From assembly GCA_036435485.1 (NCBI GenBank), contig CM071596.1, positions 142,117,501 through 142,181,500 on the forward strand: 64,000 nucleotides of DNA, written 5' to 3'. Source of the stretch: Saposhnikovia divaricata (lineage: Eukaryota > Streptophyta > Magnoliopsida > Apiales > Apiaceae). Shown here one piece after another: positions 50,851 through 61,683 of this stretch (position 1 is the first letter of the stretch; each line of letters starts with the position of its first letter). Position numbers and translations under genes: made by a program. The notes beneath the pieces are model-generated. The model was not told where the DNA came from. It saw only the letters and a list, made by a program, of their open reading frames with translations, and ran no database searches.

Positions 50851-53800
50851 ACCCCTAAACAGGGTTTCGTCAGGGTTTATGGATTCGATTTTTTAAAAAA
50901 TATTTCTCGAAGACTCAATCATACATGCATCAAGATCCATCATTTTTAATGTTATTACCAAAATTTCAAAAAAAAAATTATTTGATTGGGTAATTGAACG
51001 ATCAACTAGTAGTTTGACCGGAATCCCTAAACAGGGTTTCGTCAGGGTTTAAGGATTCGATTTTTTAAAAAATATTTCTCGAAGACCCAACCATACGAGC
51101 ATCAAGATCCATCATTTTTAATGTTATTCCCAAAATTTCAAAAAAAAATTATTTGATTGGGTAATTGAACGGTCAACTAGTACTTTGACCGGAACCACTA
51201 AATAGGGTTTCATCAGGGTTCAAGGATTCAATTTTATAAAAATTATTTCTCGAAGACTCAACCGTATAGGCATCAAGATCCATCATTTTTAATGTTATAC
51301 CCAAAATTTCAAAAAAAAATTATTTGATTGGGTAATTGAACGGTCAACTAGTACTTTGACCGGAACCCCTAAACAGGGTTTCGTCAGGGTTTAAGGATTC
51401 GATTTTTAAAAAAAAAATTCTCGGAGACCGAACTGTACGGGCATCAAGATCCATCATTTTTAATGTTATTCCCGAAATTTAAAAAAAAAAAATTTGATTG
51501 GGTAATTTAACGGTCAACTAGTACTTTGACCGGAACCCCTGAACAGGGTTTCATCAGGGTTTAAGGATTCGATTTTTAAAAAAATATTTCTCGAAGACCC
51601 AACCGTAAGGGCATTAAGATCCATCATTTTTAATTTTATTTCCAAAATTTTAAAAAAAATTTATTTGATTGGGTAATTGAACGGTCAACTAGTACTTTCA
51701 CTGGAATCCCTAAACAGGGATTCGTCCGGGTTTAAGGATTCGATTTTTTAAAAATATTTCTCGATGATCCAACCGTACGGGCATCAATATCCATCATTTT
51801 TAATTTTATTCCCAAAATTTAAAAAAAAAATTATTTGATTGGGTAATTGAACGGTCAACTAGTACTATGATCGGAACCCCTAAACAAAGCTTCGTCAGGG
51901 TTTATGGATTCGATTTTTTAAAAACTATTTCTTGAAGACTCAATCGTACAGGCATCAAGATCCATCATTTTTAATGTTATTCCCAAAATTTAAAAAAAAA
52001 TTATTTGATTGGGTAATTGAACGATCAACTAGTAGTTTGACCGGAATCCCTAAACAGGGTTTCGTCAGGGCTTAAGGATTTGATTTTTTAAAAAATATTT
52101 TTCGAAGACCCAACCGTACGGGCATCAAGATCCATCATTTTTAATGTTATTCTCAAAATTTCAAAAAAAAAATTATTTGATTGGGTAATTGAACGGTCAA
52201 TTAGTACTTTGACCGGAACCCCTAAACAGGGTTTCGTCAGGGTTTAAGGATTCGATATTTATTAAAATTATTTCTCGAAGACCCAACCGTAAGGGCATTA
52301 AGATCCATCATTTTTAATGTTATTCCCAAAATTTAAAAAAAAATTATTTGATTGGGTAATTGAACGGTCAACTAGTACTTTCACCGGAATCCCTAAACAG
52401 GGTTTCGTCAGGGTTTAAGGATTCGATTTTTTAAAAAATATTTCTTGAAGATCCAACCGTACGGGTATCAATATCCATCATTTTTAATGTTATTTCCAAA
52501 ATTTAAAAAAAAGTATTTGATTGGGTAATTGAACGGTCAACTAGTACTATGATCGGAACCCCTAAACAGGGTTTCGTCAGGGTTTATGGATTCGATTTTT
52601 TAAAAAATATTTCTCGAAGACTCAATCGTACAGGCATCAAGATCCATCATTTTTAATTTTATTCCCAAAATTTCAAAAAAAAATTATTCGATTGGGTAAT
52701 TGAACGATCAACTAGTAGTTTGACCGGAATCCCTAAAAAGGTTTTCGTCAGGGTTTAAGGATTCGATTTTTTAAAAATTATTTCTCGAAGATCAAACCAT
52801 ACGAGCATCAAGATCCATCATTTTTAATGTTATTCCCAAAATTTCAAAAAAAATATTATTTGATTGGGTAATTGAACGGTCAACTAGTACTTTGACCGGA
52901 ACCCCTAAATAGGGTTTCATCAAGGTTCAAGGATTCGATTTTTTAAAAATTATTTCTCGAAGACTCAACCATACAGGCATCAAGATCCATCAATTTTAAT
53001 GTTATTCCCAAAATTTCAAAAAAAATTTATTTGATTGGGTAATTGAACGGTCAATTAGTACTTTGACCGGAACCCCTAAACTGGGTTTCGTCAGGGTTTA
53101 AGGATTCGATTTTTTAAAAAATATTTCTCGAAGACTCAATCGTACAGGCATCAAGATTCGTCATTTTTAATGTTATTCCCAAAATTTCAAAAAAAAAATT
53201 ATTGGATTGGGTAATTGAACGATCAACTAGTAGTTTGACCGGAATCCCTAAACAGGGTTTCGTCAGGGTTTAAGGATTCGATTTTTTAAAAAATATTTCT
53301 CGAAGACCCAACCATACGAGCATCAAGATCCATCATTTTTAATGTTATTCCCAAAATTTCAAAAAAAAATTATTTGATTGGGTAATTGAACGGTCAACTA
53401 GTACTTTGACCGGAACCCCTAAATAGGGTTTCATCAGGGTTCAAGGATTCAATTTTTTAAAATTATTTCTCGAAGACTCAACCGTATAGGCATCAAGATC
53501 CATCATTTTTAATGTTATTCCCAAATTTCAAAAAAAAAAAATTATTTGATTGGGTAATTGAACGGTCAACTAGTACTTTGACCGGAACCCCTAAACAGGG
53601 TTTCGTCAGGGTTTAAGGATTCGATTTTTTAAAAAATATTTCTCGAAGACCCAACCATACGAGCATCAAGATCCATCATTTTTAATGTTATTCCCAAAAT
53701 TTCAAAAAAAAATTATTTGATTGGGTAATTGAACGGTCAACTAGTACTTTGACCGAAATCCCTAAATAGGGTTTCATCAGGGTTCAAGGATTCAATTTTT

Positions 53801-54260
53801 TAAAAATTATTTCTCGAAGACTCAACCGTATAGGCATCAAGATCCATCATTTTTAATGTTATTCCCAAAATTTCAAAAAAAAATTATTTGATTGGGTAAT
53901 TGAACGGTCAACTAGTACTTTGACCGGAACCCCTAAACAGGGTTTCGTCAGGGTTTAAGGATTCGATTTTTGAAAAAACAATTCTCGGAGACCGAACTGT
54001 ACGGGCATCAAGATCCATCATTTTTAATGTTATTCCCGAAATTTAAAAAAAAAATATTTGATTGGGTAATTTAACGGTCAACTAGTACTTTGACCGGAAC
54101 CCCTGAACAGGGTTTCATCAAGGTTTAAGGATTCGATTTTTAAAAAAATATTTCTCGAAGACCCAACCGTAAGGGAATTAAGATCCATCATTTTTAATGT
54201 TATTTCCAAAATTTTAAAAAAAAATTATTTGATTGGGTAATTGAACGGTCAACTAGTACT
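50850..54260 (+). repeat. 15-mer HOR block matching 24.4-27.8 kb
   Basis: This stretch is collinear with ~24400-27800 at an offset of about 26459 bp. Both contain the rare GGAACCACTAAATAGGG (24732 and 51190), TTATACCCAAAATTTC (~24836 and ~51296), GATATTTATT (25795 and 52254) and GATTTTTGAAAAAACAATTC (27508 and 53965). The next GATATTTATT at 54821 is 2567 bp after 52254, which keeps the 15-mer period. The 15-mer family therefore exists on both sides of the 22-mer and LTR region. Confidence 0.8.
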
Positions 54261-55421
54261 TTCACTGGAATCCCTAAATAGGGTTTCGTCCGGGTTTAAG
54301 GATTCGATTTTTTAAAAATATTTCTCGAAGATCCAATTATACGGGCATCAATATCCATCATTTTTAATTTTATTCCCAACATTTAAAAAAAAATTTATTT
54401 GATTGGGTAATTGAACGGTCAACTAGTACTATGATCGGAACCCCTAAACAAAGCCTCGTCAGGGTTTATGGATTCGATTTTTTAAAAACTATTTCTTGAA
54501 GACTCAATCGTACAGGCATCAAGATCCATCATTTTTAATGTTATTCCCAAAATTTCAAAAAAAAAAAATTATTTGATTGGGTAATTGAACGATCAACTAG
54601 TAGTTTGACCGGAATCCCTAAACAGGGTTTCGTCAGGGCTTAAGGATTCGATTTTTTAAAAAATATTTTTCGAAGACCCAACCGTACGGGCATCAAGATC
54701 CATCATTTTTAATGTTATTCTCAAAATTTAAAAAAAAATTTATTTGATTGGGTAATTGAACGGTCAATTAGTACTTTGACCAGAACCCCTAAACAGGGTT
54801 TCGTCAGGGTTTAAGGATTCGATATTTATTAAAATTATTTCTCGAAGACCCAACCGTAAGGGCATTAAGATCCATCATTTTTAATGTTATTCCCAAAATT
54901 TTTAAAAAAAATTATTTGATTGGGTAATTGAACGGTCAACTAGTACTTTCACCGGAATCCCTAAACAGGATTTGGTCAGGGTTTAAGGATTCGATTTTTT
55001 AAAAAATATTTCTCGAAGATCCAACCGTACGGGTATCAATATCCATCATTTTTAATGTTATTTCCAAAATTTTAAAAAAAAGTATTTGATTGGGTAATTG
55101 AACGGTCAACTAGTACTATGATCGGAACCCCTATCAGGGTTTCGTCAGGGTTTATGGATTCGATTTTTTAAAAAATATTTCTCGAAGACTCAATCATACA
55201 GGCATCAAGATCCATCATTTTTAATGTTATTCCCAAAATTTCAAAAAAAAAAAAAATTATTTGATTGGGTAATTGAACGATCAACTAGTAGTTTGACCGG
55301 AATCCCTAAAAAGGGTTTCGTCAGGGTTTAAGGATTCGATTTTTTAAAAAATATTTCTCGAAGACCAAACCATACGAGCATCAAGATCCATCATTTTTAA
55401 TGTTATTCCCAAAATTTCAAA

Positions 55422-55457
55422 AAAAAATATTATTTGATTAAAAAATATTATTTGATT
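55422..55457 (+). repeat. 18-bp tandem duplication inside a monomer (copy B)
   Basis: The same direct duplication of AAAAAATATTATTTGATT as in copy A, offset by 18786 bp. It is about 190 bp to the left of the LTR in both. Confidence 0.9.
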
Positions 55458-55645
55458 GGGTAATTGAACGGTCAACTAGTACTTTGACCGGAACCCCTAA
55501 ATAGGGTTTCATCAGGGTTCAAGGATTCGATTTTTTAAAAATTATTTCTCGAAGACTCAACTGTACAGGCATCAAGATCCATCAATTTTAATGTTATTCC
55601 CAAAATTTCAAAAAAAATTTATTTGATTGGGTAATTGAACGGTCA

Positions 55646-55650
55646 ATTAG
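55646..55650. other. Left target-site duplication ATTAG of solo LTR B
   Basis: ATTAG precedes TGTTATTCCC and is repeated at 56665-56669 after CCTAACA. It is identical to copy A in sequence and in its place within the monomer. Confidence 0.93.
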
Positions 55651-55787
55651 TGTTATTCCCAGATTACACACTTGTATAATTGTAGAAGGGGGGGTTGAAT
55701 ACAATTCTTGATATTTATAAATTTCTGATAAGAACTCCAGAAATTTATGCAGAGATAATTGCAATGTAAGATTTAAACACAAACACA

Positions 55788-55819
55788 TATAAAATCAGGT
55801 GGTTAATATGCACCACCTG
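55788..55819 (+). promoter_or_regulatory. Possible LTR TATA box and dyad (copy B)
   Basis: TATAAAA at 55788-55794 is followed by CAGGTGGT (55796-55803), TAATATGC and ACCACCTG (55812-55819), identical to copy A. Function is inferred from position only. Confidence 0.45.
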
Positions 55820-56259
55820 AAGCTTTTATTTGAAGAAAACTCTGTGATACAAAATGTACACAGCTGCCGTTTTACAACTCTTTGCTTCTAAGGATATTCA
55901 AGAAACCCTAAGCAAATATGTCTGTTTTCTTAACCTACAAAGAGTTGCTACACTTGGTTATATACATCCCAAGTTTTACAAGTACTACTGGAATAAGATA
56001 ATACTAATCTAATTCTAGTTGACTTGCTACTACACTCCAAATACACATGCAGCCGAAAGGTTGTCCTTGTGTTCAGACATGTCTCCTGCACCTTTCTTGT
56101 ATTCATAGTGTAAATAGAATGCTTCTTTCTTCTGTGTTTCCAAAGTATGGCTGCCATACTGCTTTTTGTATCTACTATCAACCCATGTGATCTGTCAGTC
56201 AAACATGTCCCTATCAACTGCTAATCCCCAGCTAATCATAGAAGACAGTGTCAATGATT

Positions 56260-56597
56260 ATCCGTTGATATTGTACACTGACATCCGTTGATGATGTATT
56301 GAGCGGTATCCGTTGATATTGAGACTTGAGCTGTATCCGTTGATAGAGTGGATTTGAGTTGTATCCGTTGATAGAGTTTTGTCTTCATCCGTTGATACAC
56401 TTTCACTTAGACAGAATTACATAGCATAGCTTATTTACAATTGGCTACCCTATTCTGCCTATCCGTTGATAGTCAACATGACTATGGATAAAAACACTAT
56501 CAACTGATAACATAGAGATACTTGCAGTATGCTACAAAACCTCATCCGTTGATGAGCTACTTGTCAACGGATAGAGTTATAAATACTCATCCGTTGA
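56260..56597. repeat. Dispersed ATCCGTTGAT decamers within LTR B
   Basis: The same cluster of eight exact decamers, one ATCCGTTGAC and one inverted copy as in LTR A, in the same order and spacing. None of the five substitutions between the LTRs falls inside a decamer. Confidence 0.85.
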
Positions 56598-56664
56598 CAG
56601 CTACAAAACCTTATACAATTTGATTAATTGTGAGGTTATCATCAAGTACAACATATTCCTAACA

Positions 56665-59600
56665 ATTAGTACTTTGACCGGAACCCCTAAACAGGGTTTC
56701 GTCAGGGTTTAAGGATTCGATTTTTTAAAAATTATTTCTCGTAGACCCAACCGTACGGGCATCAAGATCCATCATTTTTAATGTTATTCCCAAAATTAAA
56801 AAAATATTTATGAATGGGTAATTGAACGGTCAACTAGTACTTTGACCGGAACCCCTAAACAGGGTTTCGTCACGGTTTAAGGATTCAATTTTTTAAAAAT
56901 TATTTCTCGATGACTCAACCATGCAGGCATCAAGATACATCATTTTTAATGTCATTCCCAAAACTTCAAAAAAAAATTATTTGATGGGGTAATTGAACGG
57001 TCAACTAGTACTTTGATTGGAACCCCTAAACAGGGTTTCATCAGGGTTTATGGTTTCGATTTTTTAAAAAATATTTCTCGAAGACTCAATCGTACAGGCA
57101 TCAAGATCTGTCATTTTTAATGTTATTCCCAAAATTTCAAAAAAAAATTATTTGATTGGGTAATTGAACGATCAACTAGTAATTTGACTGGAATCCCTAA
57201 ATAGGGTTTCGTCAGGGTTTAAGGATTCGATTTTTTAAAAAATATTTCTCGAAGACCAAACTATACGAGCATCAAGATCCATCATTTTTAATGTTATTCC
57301 CAAAATTTCAAAAAAAAATTATTTGATTGGGTAATTGAACGGTCAACTAGTACTTTGACCGGAACCCCTAAATAGGGTTTCATCAGGGTTCAAGGATTCA
57401 ATTTTTTAAAAATTATTTCTCGAAGACTCAACCGTATAGGCATCAAGATCCATCATTTTTAATGTTATTCCCAAAATTTCAAAAAAAAAATTATTTGATT
57501 GGGTAATTGAACGGTCAACTAGTACTTTGACCGGAACCCCTAAACAGGGTTTCGTCAGGGTTTAAGGATTCGATTTTTTAAAAAATATTTATCGAAGACC
57601 CAACCATACGAGCATCAAGATCCATCATTTTTAATGTTTTTCCCAAAATTTCAAAAAAAAATTATTTGATTGGGTAATTGAACGGTCAACTAGTACTTCG
57701 ACCAGAACCCCTAAATAGGGTTTCATCAGGGTTCAAGGATTCAATTTTTTAAAAATTATTTCTCGAAGACTCAACCGTATAGGCATCAAGATCCATCATT
57801 TTTAATGTTATTCCCAAAATTTCAAACAAAAATTATTTGATTGGGTAATTGAACGGTCAACTAGTACTTTGACCGGAACCCCTAAACAGGGTTTCGTCGG
57901 GGTTTAAGGATTCGATTTTTAAAAAAAAATTCTCGGAGACCGAAATGTACGGGCATCAAGATCCATCATTTTTAATGTTATTCCCGAAATTTTAAAAAAA
58001 ATATTTGATTGGGTAATTTAACGGTCAACTAGTACTTTGACCGGAACCCCTGAACAGGGTTTCATCAGGGTTTAAGGATTCGATTTTTAAAAAAATATTT
58101 CTCGAAGACCCAACCGTAAGGGCCTTAAGATCCATCATTTTTAATGTTATTTCCAAAATTTTAAAAAAAATTTATTTGATTGGGTAATTGAACGGTCAAC
58201 TAGTACTTTCACTGGATTCCCTAAACAGGGTTTCGTCCGGGTTTAAGGATTCGATTTTTTAAAAATATTTCTCGAAGATCCAACCGTACGGGCATCAATA
58301 TCCATCATTTTTAATTTAATTCCCAAAATTTTAAAAAAAAATTATTTGATTGGGTAATTGAACGGTCAACTAGTACTATGATCGGAACCCCTAAACAAAG
58401 CTTCGTCAGGGTTTATGGATTCGATTTTTTAAAAACTATTTCTTGAAGACTCAATCGTACAGGCATCAAGATAATGTTATTCCCAAAATTTCAAAAAAAA
58501 AATTATTTGATTGGGTAATTGAACGATCAACTAGTAGTTTGACCGGAATCCCTAAACAGGGTTTCGTCAGGGCTTAAGGATTCGATTTTTTAAAAAATAT
58601 TTTTCGAAGACCCAACTGTACCGGCATCAAGATCCATCATTTTTAATGTTATTCTCAAAATTTTAAAAAAAAAATTATTTGATTGGGTAATTGAACGGTC
58701 AATTAGTACTTTTACCGGAACCCCTAAACAGGGTTTCGTCAGGGTTTAAGGATTCGATATTTATTAAAATTATTTCTCGAAGACCCAACCGTAAGGGCAT
58801 TAAGATCCATCATTTTTAATGTTATTCCCAAAATTTTAAAAAAAAATTATTTGATTGGGTAATTGAACGGTGAACTAGTACTTTCACCGGAATCCCTAAA
58901 CAGGGTTTCGTCAGGGTTTAAGGATTCGATTTTTTAAAAAATATTTCTCGAAGATCCAACCGTACGGGTATCAATATCCATCATTTTTAATGTTATTTCC
59001 AAAATTTTAAAAAAAAAGTATTTGATTGGGTAATTGAACGGTCAACTAGTACTATGATCGGAACCCCTAAACAGGATTTCGTCAGGGTTTATGGATTCGA
59101 TTTTTTAAAAAATATTTCTCGAAGACTCAGTGGTACAGGCATCAAGATCCATCATTTTTAATGTTATTCCAAAAATTTCAAAAAAAAAATTATTTGATTG
59201 GGTAATTGAACGATCAACTAGTAGTTTGACCGGAACCCCTAAACAGGGTTTCGTCAAGGTTTAAGGATTCGTTTTTTAAAAATTATTTCTCGTAGACCCA
59301 ACCGTACGGGCATCAAGATCCATCATTTTTAATGTTATTCCCAAAATGAAAAAAAAAATTATTTGATGGGGTAATTGAACGGTCAACTAGTACTTTGATT
59401 GGAACCCCTAAACAGGGTTTCGTCTGGGTTTATGGATTCGATTATTTAAAAAATATTTCTCGAAGACTCAATCGTACAGGCATCAAGATCCATCATTTTT
59501 AATGTTATTCCCAAAATTTCAAAAAAAAAATTATTTGATTGGGTAATTGAACGATCAACTAGTAGTTTGACCGGAATCCCTAAACCGGGTTTCGTCAGGG

Positions 59601-60808
59601 TTTAAGGATTCGATTTTTTTAAAAATATTTCTTGAAGACCCAACCATACGAGCATTAAGATCCATCATTTTTAATGTTATTCCCAGAATTTCAAAAAAAA
59701 ATTATTTGATTGGGTAATTGAACGGTCAACTAGTACTTTGACCAGAACCCCTAAATAGGGTTTCATCAAGGTTCAAGGATTCAATTTTTTAAAAATTATT
59801 TCTCGAAGACTCAACCATACAGGCATCAAGATCCATCATTTTTAATGTTATTCCAAAATTTCAAAAAAAAATTATTTGATTGGGTAATTGAACGGTCAAC
59901 TAGTACTTTGACCGGAACCCCTAAACCGGGTTTCGTCAGGGTTTAAGGATTCGATTTTAAAAAAACAAATCTCGGAGACCCAACTGTACGGGCATCAAGA
60001 TCCATCATTTTTAATGTTATTCCCAAAATTAAAAAAAAAATTACTTGAATGGGTAATTGAACGGTCAACTAGTACTTTGACCGGAACCCCTAAAGAGGGT
60101 TTCGTTACGGTTTAAGGAATCAATTTTTTAAAAATTATTTCTCGATGACTCAACCATGCACGCATCAAGATACATCATTTTTAATGTCATTCCCAAAATT
60201 TCAAAAAAAATTATTTGATGGGGTAATTGAACGGTCAACTAGTACTTTGATTGGAACCCCTAAACAGGGTTTCATCAGGGTTTATGGATTCGATTTTTTA
60301 AAAAATATTTCTCGAAGACTCAATCGTACAGGCATCAAGATCCGTCATTTTTAATGTTATTCCCAAAATTTCAAAAAAAAATTATTTGATTGGGTAATTG
60401 AACGATCAACTAGTAGTTTGACCGGAATCCCTAAACAGGGTTTCGTCAGGGTTTAAGGATTCGATTTTTTTAAAAATATTTCTCGAAGACCCAACCATAC
60501 GAGCATTAAGATCCATCATTTTTAATGTTATTCCCAAAATTTCAAAAAATTTTATTTGATTGGGTAATTGAACGGTCAACTAGTACTTTGACCGGAACCC
60601 CTAAATAGGGTTTCATCAAGGTTCAAGGATTCAATTTTTTAAAAATTATTTCTCGAAGACACAACCATACAGGCATCAAGATCCATCATTTTTAATGTTA
60701 TTCCCAAAATTTCAAAAAAAAATTATTTGATTGGGTAATTGAACGGTCAACTAGTACTTTGACCGGAACCCCTAAACAGGGTTTCGTCAGGGTTTAAGGA
60801 TTCGATTT
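56665..60808 (+). repeat. ~171-bp satellite array, segment 3
   Basis: Satellite in unchanged orientation between the second solo LTR and the LINE-like insertion. Most of it is the right part of duplication copy B. The last monomers before the insertion, from ~60165, are repeated after it from ~61680. There are no genes; the 69-codon frame at 60145-60354 spans parts of two monomers and recurs elsewhere in the array only because the monomers are repeated. Confidence 0.96.
58468..58477 (+). other. 11-bp deletion in one monomer
   Basis: AAGATAATGT here replaces the normal AAGATCCATCATTTTTAATG context; CCATCATTTTT is missing between 58472 and 58473. The matching monomer in copy A (~39170) is intact, so the deletion arose after the duplication or was lost from copy A by conversion. 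Confidence 0.85.
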
Positions 60809-60834
60809 CAAGAAATTTCGTCAGCTAGTACTTT
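60809..60834 (+). other. Scrambled satellite filler at the insertion junction
   Basis: Normal satellite stops after GGATTCGATTT. The next 26 bases read CAAGAA, then ATTTCGTCAG, then CTAGTACTTT. The last two pieces are satellite fragments (from the TTTCGTCAGGG block and the ACTAGTACTTTG block) joined in an order not found in a monomer. It looks like templated filler from repair or from template switching during 5'-end joining of the insert. Confidence 0.65.
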
Positions 60835-61681
60835 TTTTGTTGCTGGTTTGCTGTGAGTTTTTAAAAGAGAAGATTGGCTGGTGTTCTTGTCGAGGGGGAG
60901 CTTGTAAGGACTGGGGTATCGTTAAGTTTGATCCAGGGGGAGACTTAAATTGTTTTCATTCATGCTATGTTTCGCAGACTTTTGGTTCGAGCTACTTAGT
61001 GCTGGGGGCCCATTCTTGTTGCAGTTTGGTTTTTCTGGAGGATTTTTTTTCGGCAATGCTTAAAAGCAAGTTCAAATTTTCTTGCATTAATCCTGGGACG
61101 GTGATTGCTGTAATGGGTTTTTATTCTTTGATAATGGGGTTTGTTATGAAGGGAAGGCAGAGGAGTGATTTTACTTTGGATTGTTTGGAAATTAGTGTCT
61201 TTTATTTTTGGGTGGTGGATGGGTTTGTTAATAGGCTTCATTTTGCTTGGTCTGTGATGCTCAAGTTTAACCATTGGGCTTGTGGGCCTTCGAAGTTTCT
61301 TGTGTGGGTGTTTCTAGGGCCTGTCATGATAGCCCAGGTGGGGGTTTGGAGCATTAGTATGGTTTGTTTTGGTATTGGGCTTTCTCTTGGTGGCCAACTT
61401 GTTTTCAGCATGATTTTTTTTAGAGCTTGTTGGGCCTGCTAGCTTGTTTCCTTGGAGTTTGTTCCATTGGTTTTTTTGTTTTCTTGTGAGGTAGTTTTTT
61501 CTAAACAATTGTCAAAACTTGATTGTAGAGATTTTGATTTTTGTTTAGTTGCTTTATTCTTTGGAGATTGTTCCAAATGAATTTTTTCTTGGCTTTGAGT
61601 TTTTTGCTCTTAGTCTGTACTTTTCTTTCTTATTTATAAAATTCCACGAGGCCAAGCCTCATTTACCCGGAAAAAAAAAAA
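60835..61681 (+). mobile_element. 5'-truncated LINE-like (non-LTR) insertion, 3' part only
   Basis: About 847 bp unrelated to the satellite, strikingly rich in T and G and poor in C on the plus strand. It ends TTATTTATAAAATTCC, a GAGGC-CAA-GCCTC hairpin, ATTTACCCGG and a poly-A run that merges with the satellite AAGATCC. A T/G-rich untranslated tail, terminal hairpin and poly-A without a second terminal repeat fit the 3' end of a plant non-LTR element, inserted along the plus strand and truncated at its 5' end. A retrocopied transcript is the main alternative. The 201-codon frame 60837-61442 shows no reverse transcriptase, endonuclease or zinc-knuckle motif; its Cys/Phe/Val/Trp richness is what T/G-rich DNA encodes by chance, so I do not call a gene. 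About 40 bp of the target monomer are missing and no clear target-site duplication is seen. Confidence 0.6.
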
Positions 61682-61683
61682 AA
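61648..61683 (+). other. 3' hairpin and poly-A tail of the LINE-like insert
   Basis: GAGGC (61648-61652), loop CAA and GCCTC (61656-61660) form a 5-bp stem. Ten bases later an A13 run (61671-61683) joins satellite at AAGATCCATC, the last one or two A's being ambiguous. In several plant LINE and SINE families a 3' hairpin next to the tail is recognised by reverse transcriptase; that role is inferred here. Confidence 0.6.

Larger units (their letters stand above)
37878..55650 (+). repeat. ~171-bp satellite array, segment 2
   Basis: The same satellite continues in the same orientation and phase after the first solo LTR, beginning with the duplicated ATTAG and TACTTTGACC. It runs unbroken to the second solo LTR. 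Internal structure comprises the right part of duplication copy A (to ~41.2 kb), a 22-mer HOR pair, an irregular stretch, and a return of the 15-mer HOR. No genes or RNA genes are seen. Confidence 0.97.
55651..56664. mobile_element. Solo LTR of a Ty1-copia-like retrotransposon (copy B)
   Basis: A 1014-bp copy of the LTR at 36865-37877, with the same TGTTA/TAACA ends and ATTAG flanks. By eye the two differ by one extra G in the G-run near base 45 and five substitutions (in AAGGATATTC, ATGTCTG, CATGCAGCC, TAGAAGACAG and AAATACTC, copy B spelling), about 99.4% identity. The internal TATAAAA is at 55788-55794, the 8-bp dyad at 55796-55819, and the ATCCGTTGAT cluster at 56260-56597. The 89-codon minus-strand frame (55948-56217) is present again with no sign of function. 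Shared site and flanks show it is a duplicated insertion and not an independent one. Confidence 0.88.
55060..60500 (+). repeat. Segmental duplication copy B carrying a solo LTR
   Basis: Collinear with 36270-41200. It keeps three monomers near 56980-57500 (the GATTGGAACCCC, TAATTTGACTGG and following monomers) that copy A lacks. It has its own 11-bp deletion at 58472/58473 and several private substitutions. Both blocks share the solo LTR at the same base of the same monomer, so the LTR insertion preceded the duplication. Confidence 0.85.

Noticed and set aside
36865..56664. The two ~1-kb LTRs as the 5' and 3' LTRs of one long retrotransposon
   Set aside because: Each has its own ATTAG on both sides, and the 17.8 kb between them is pure satellite without gag, pol, primer-binding site or polypurine tract. 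They are duplicated solo LTRs.
60837..61442. 201-codon frame in the LINE-like insert, with opposite-strand frames at 60996-61274 and 61314-61508
   Set aside because: The composition follows from T/G-rich DNA. No reverse transcriptase, endonuclease, RNase H or zinc-knuckle motif can be seen, and the frame begins at the junction with the scrambled satellite.
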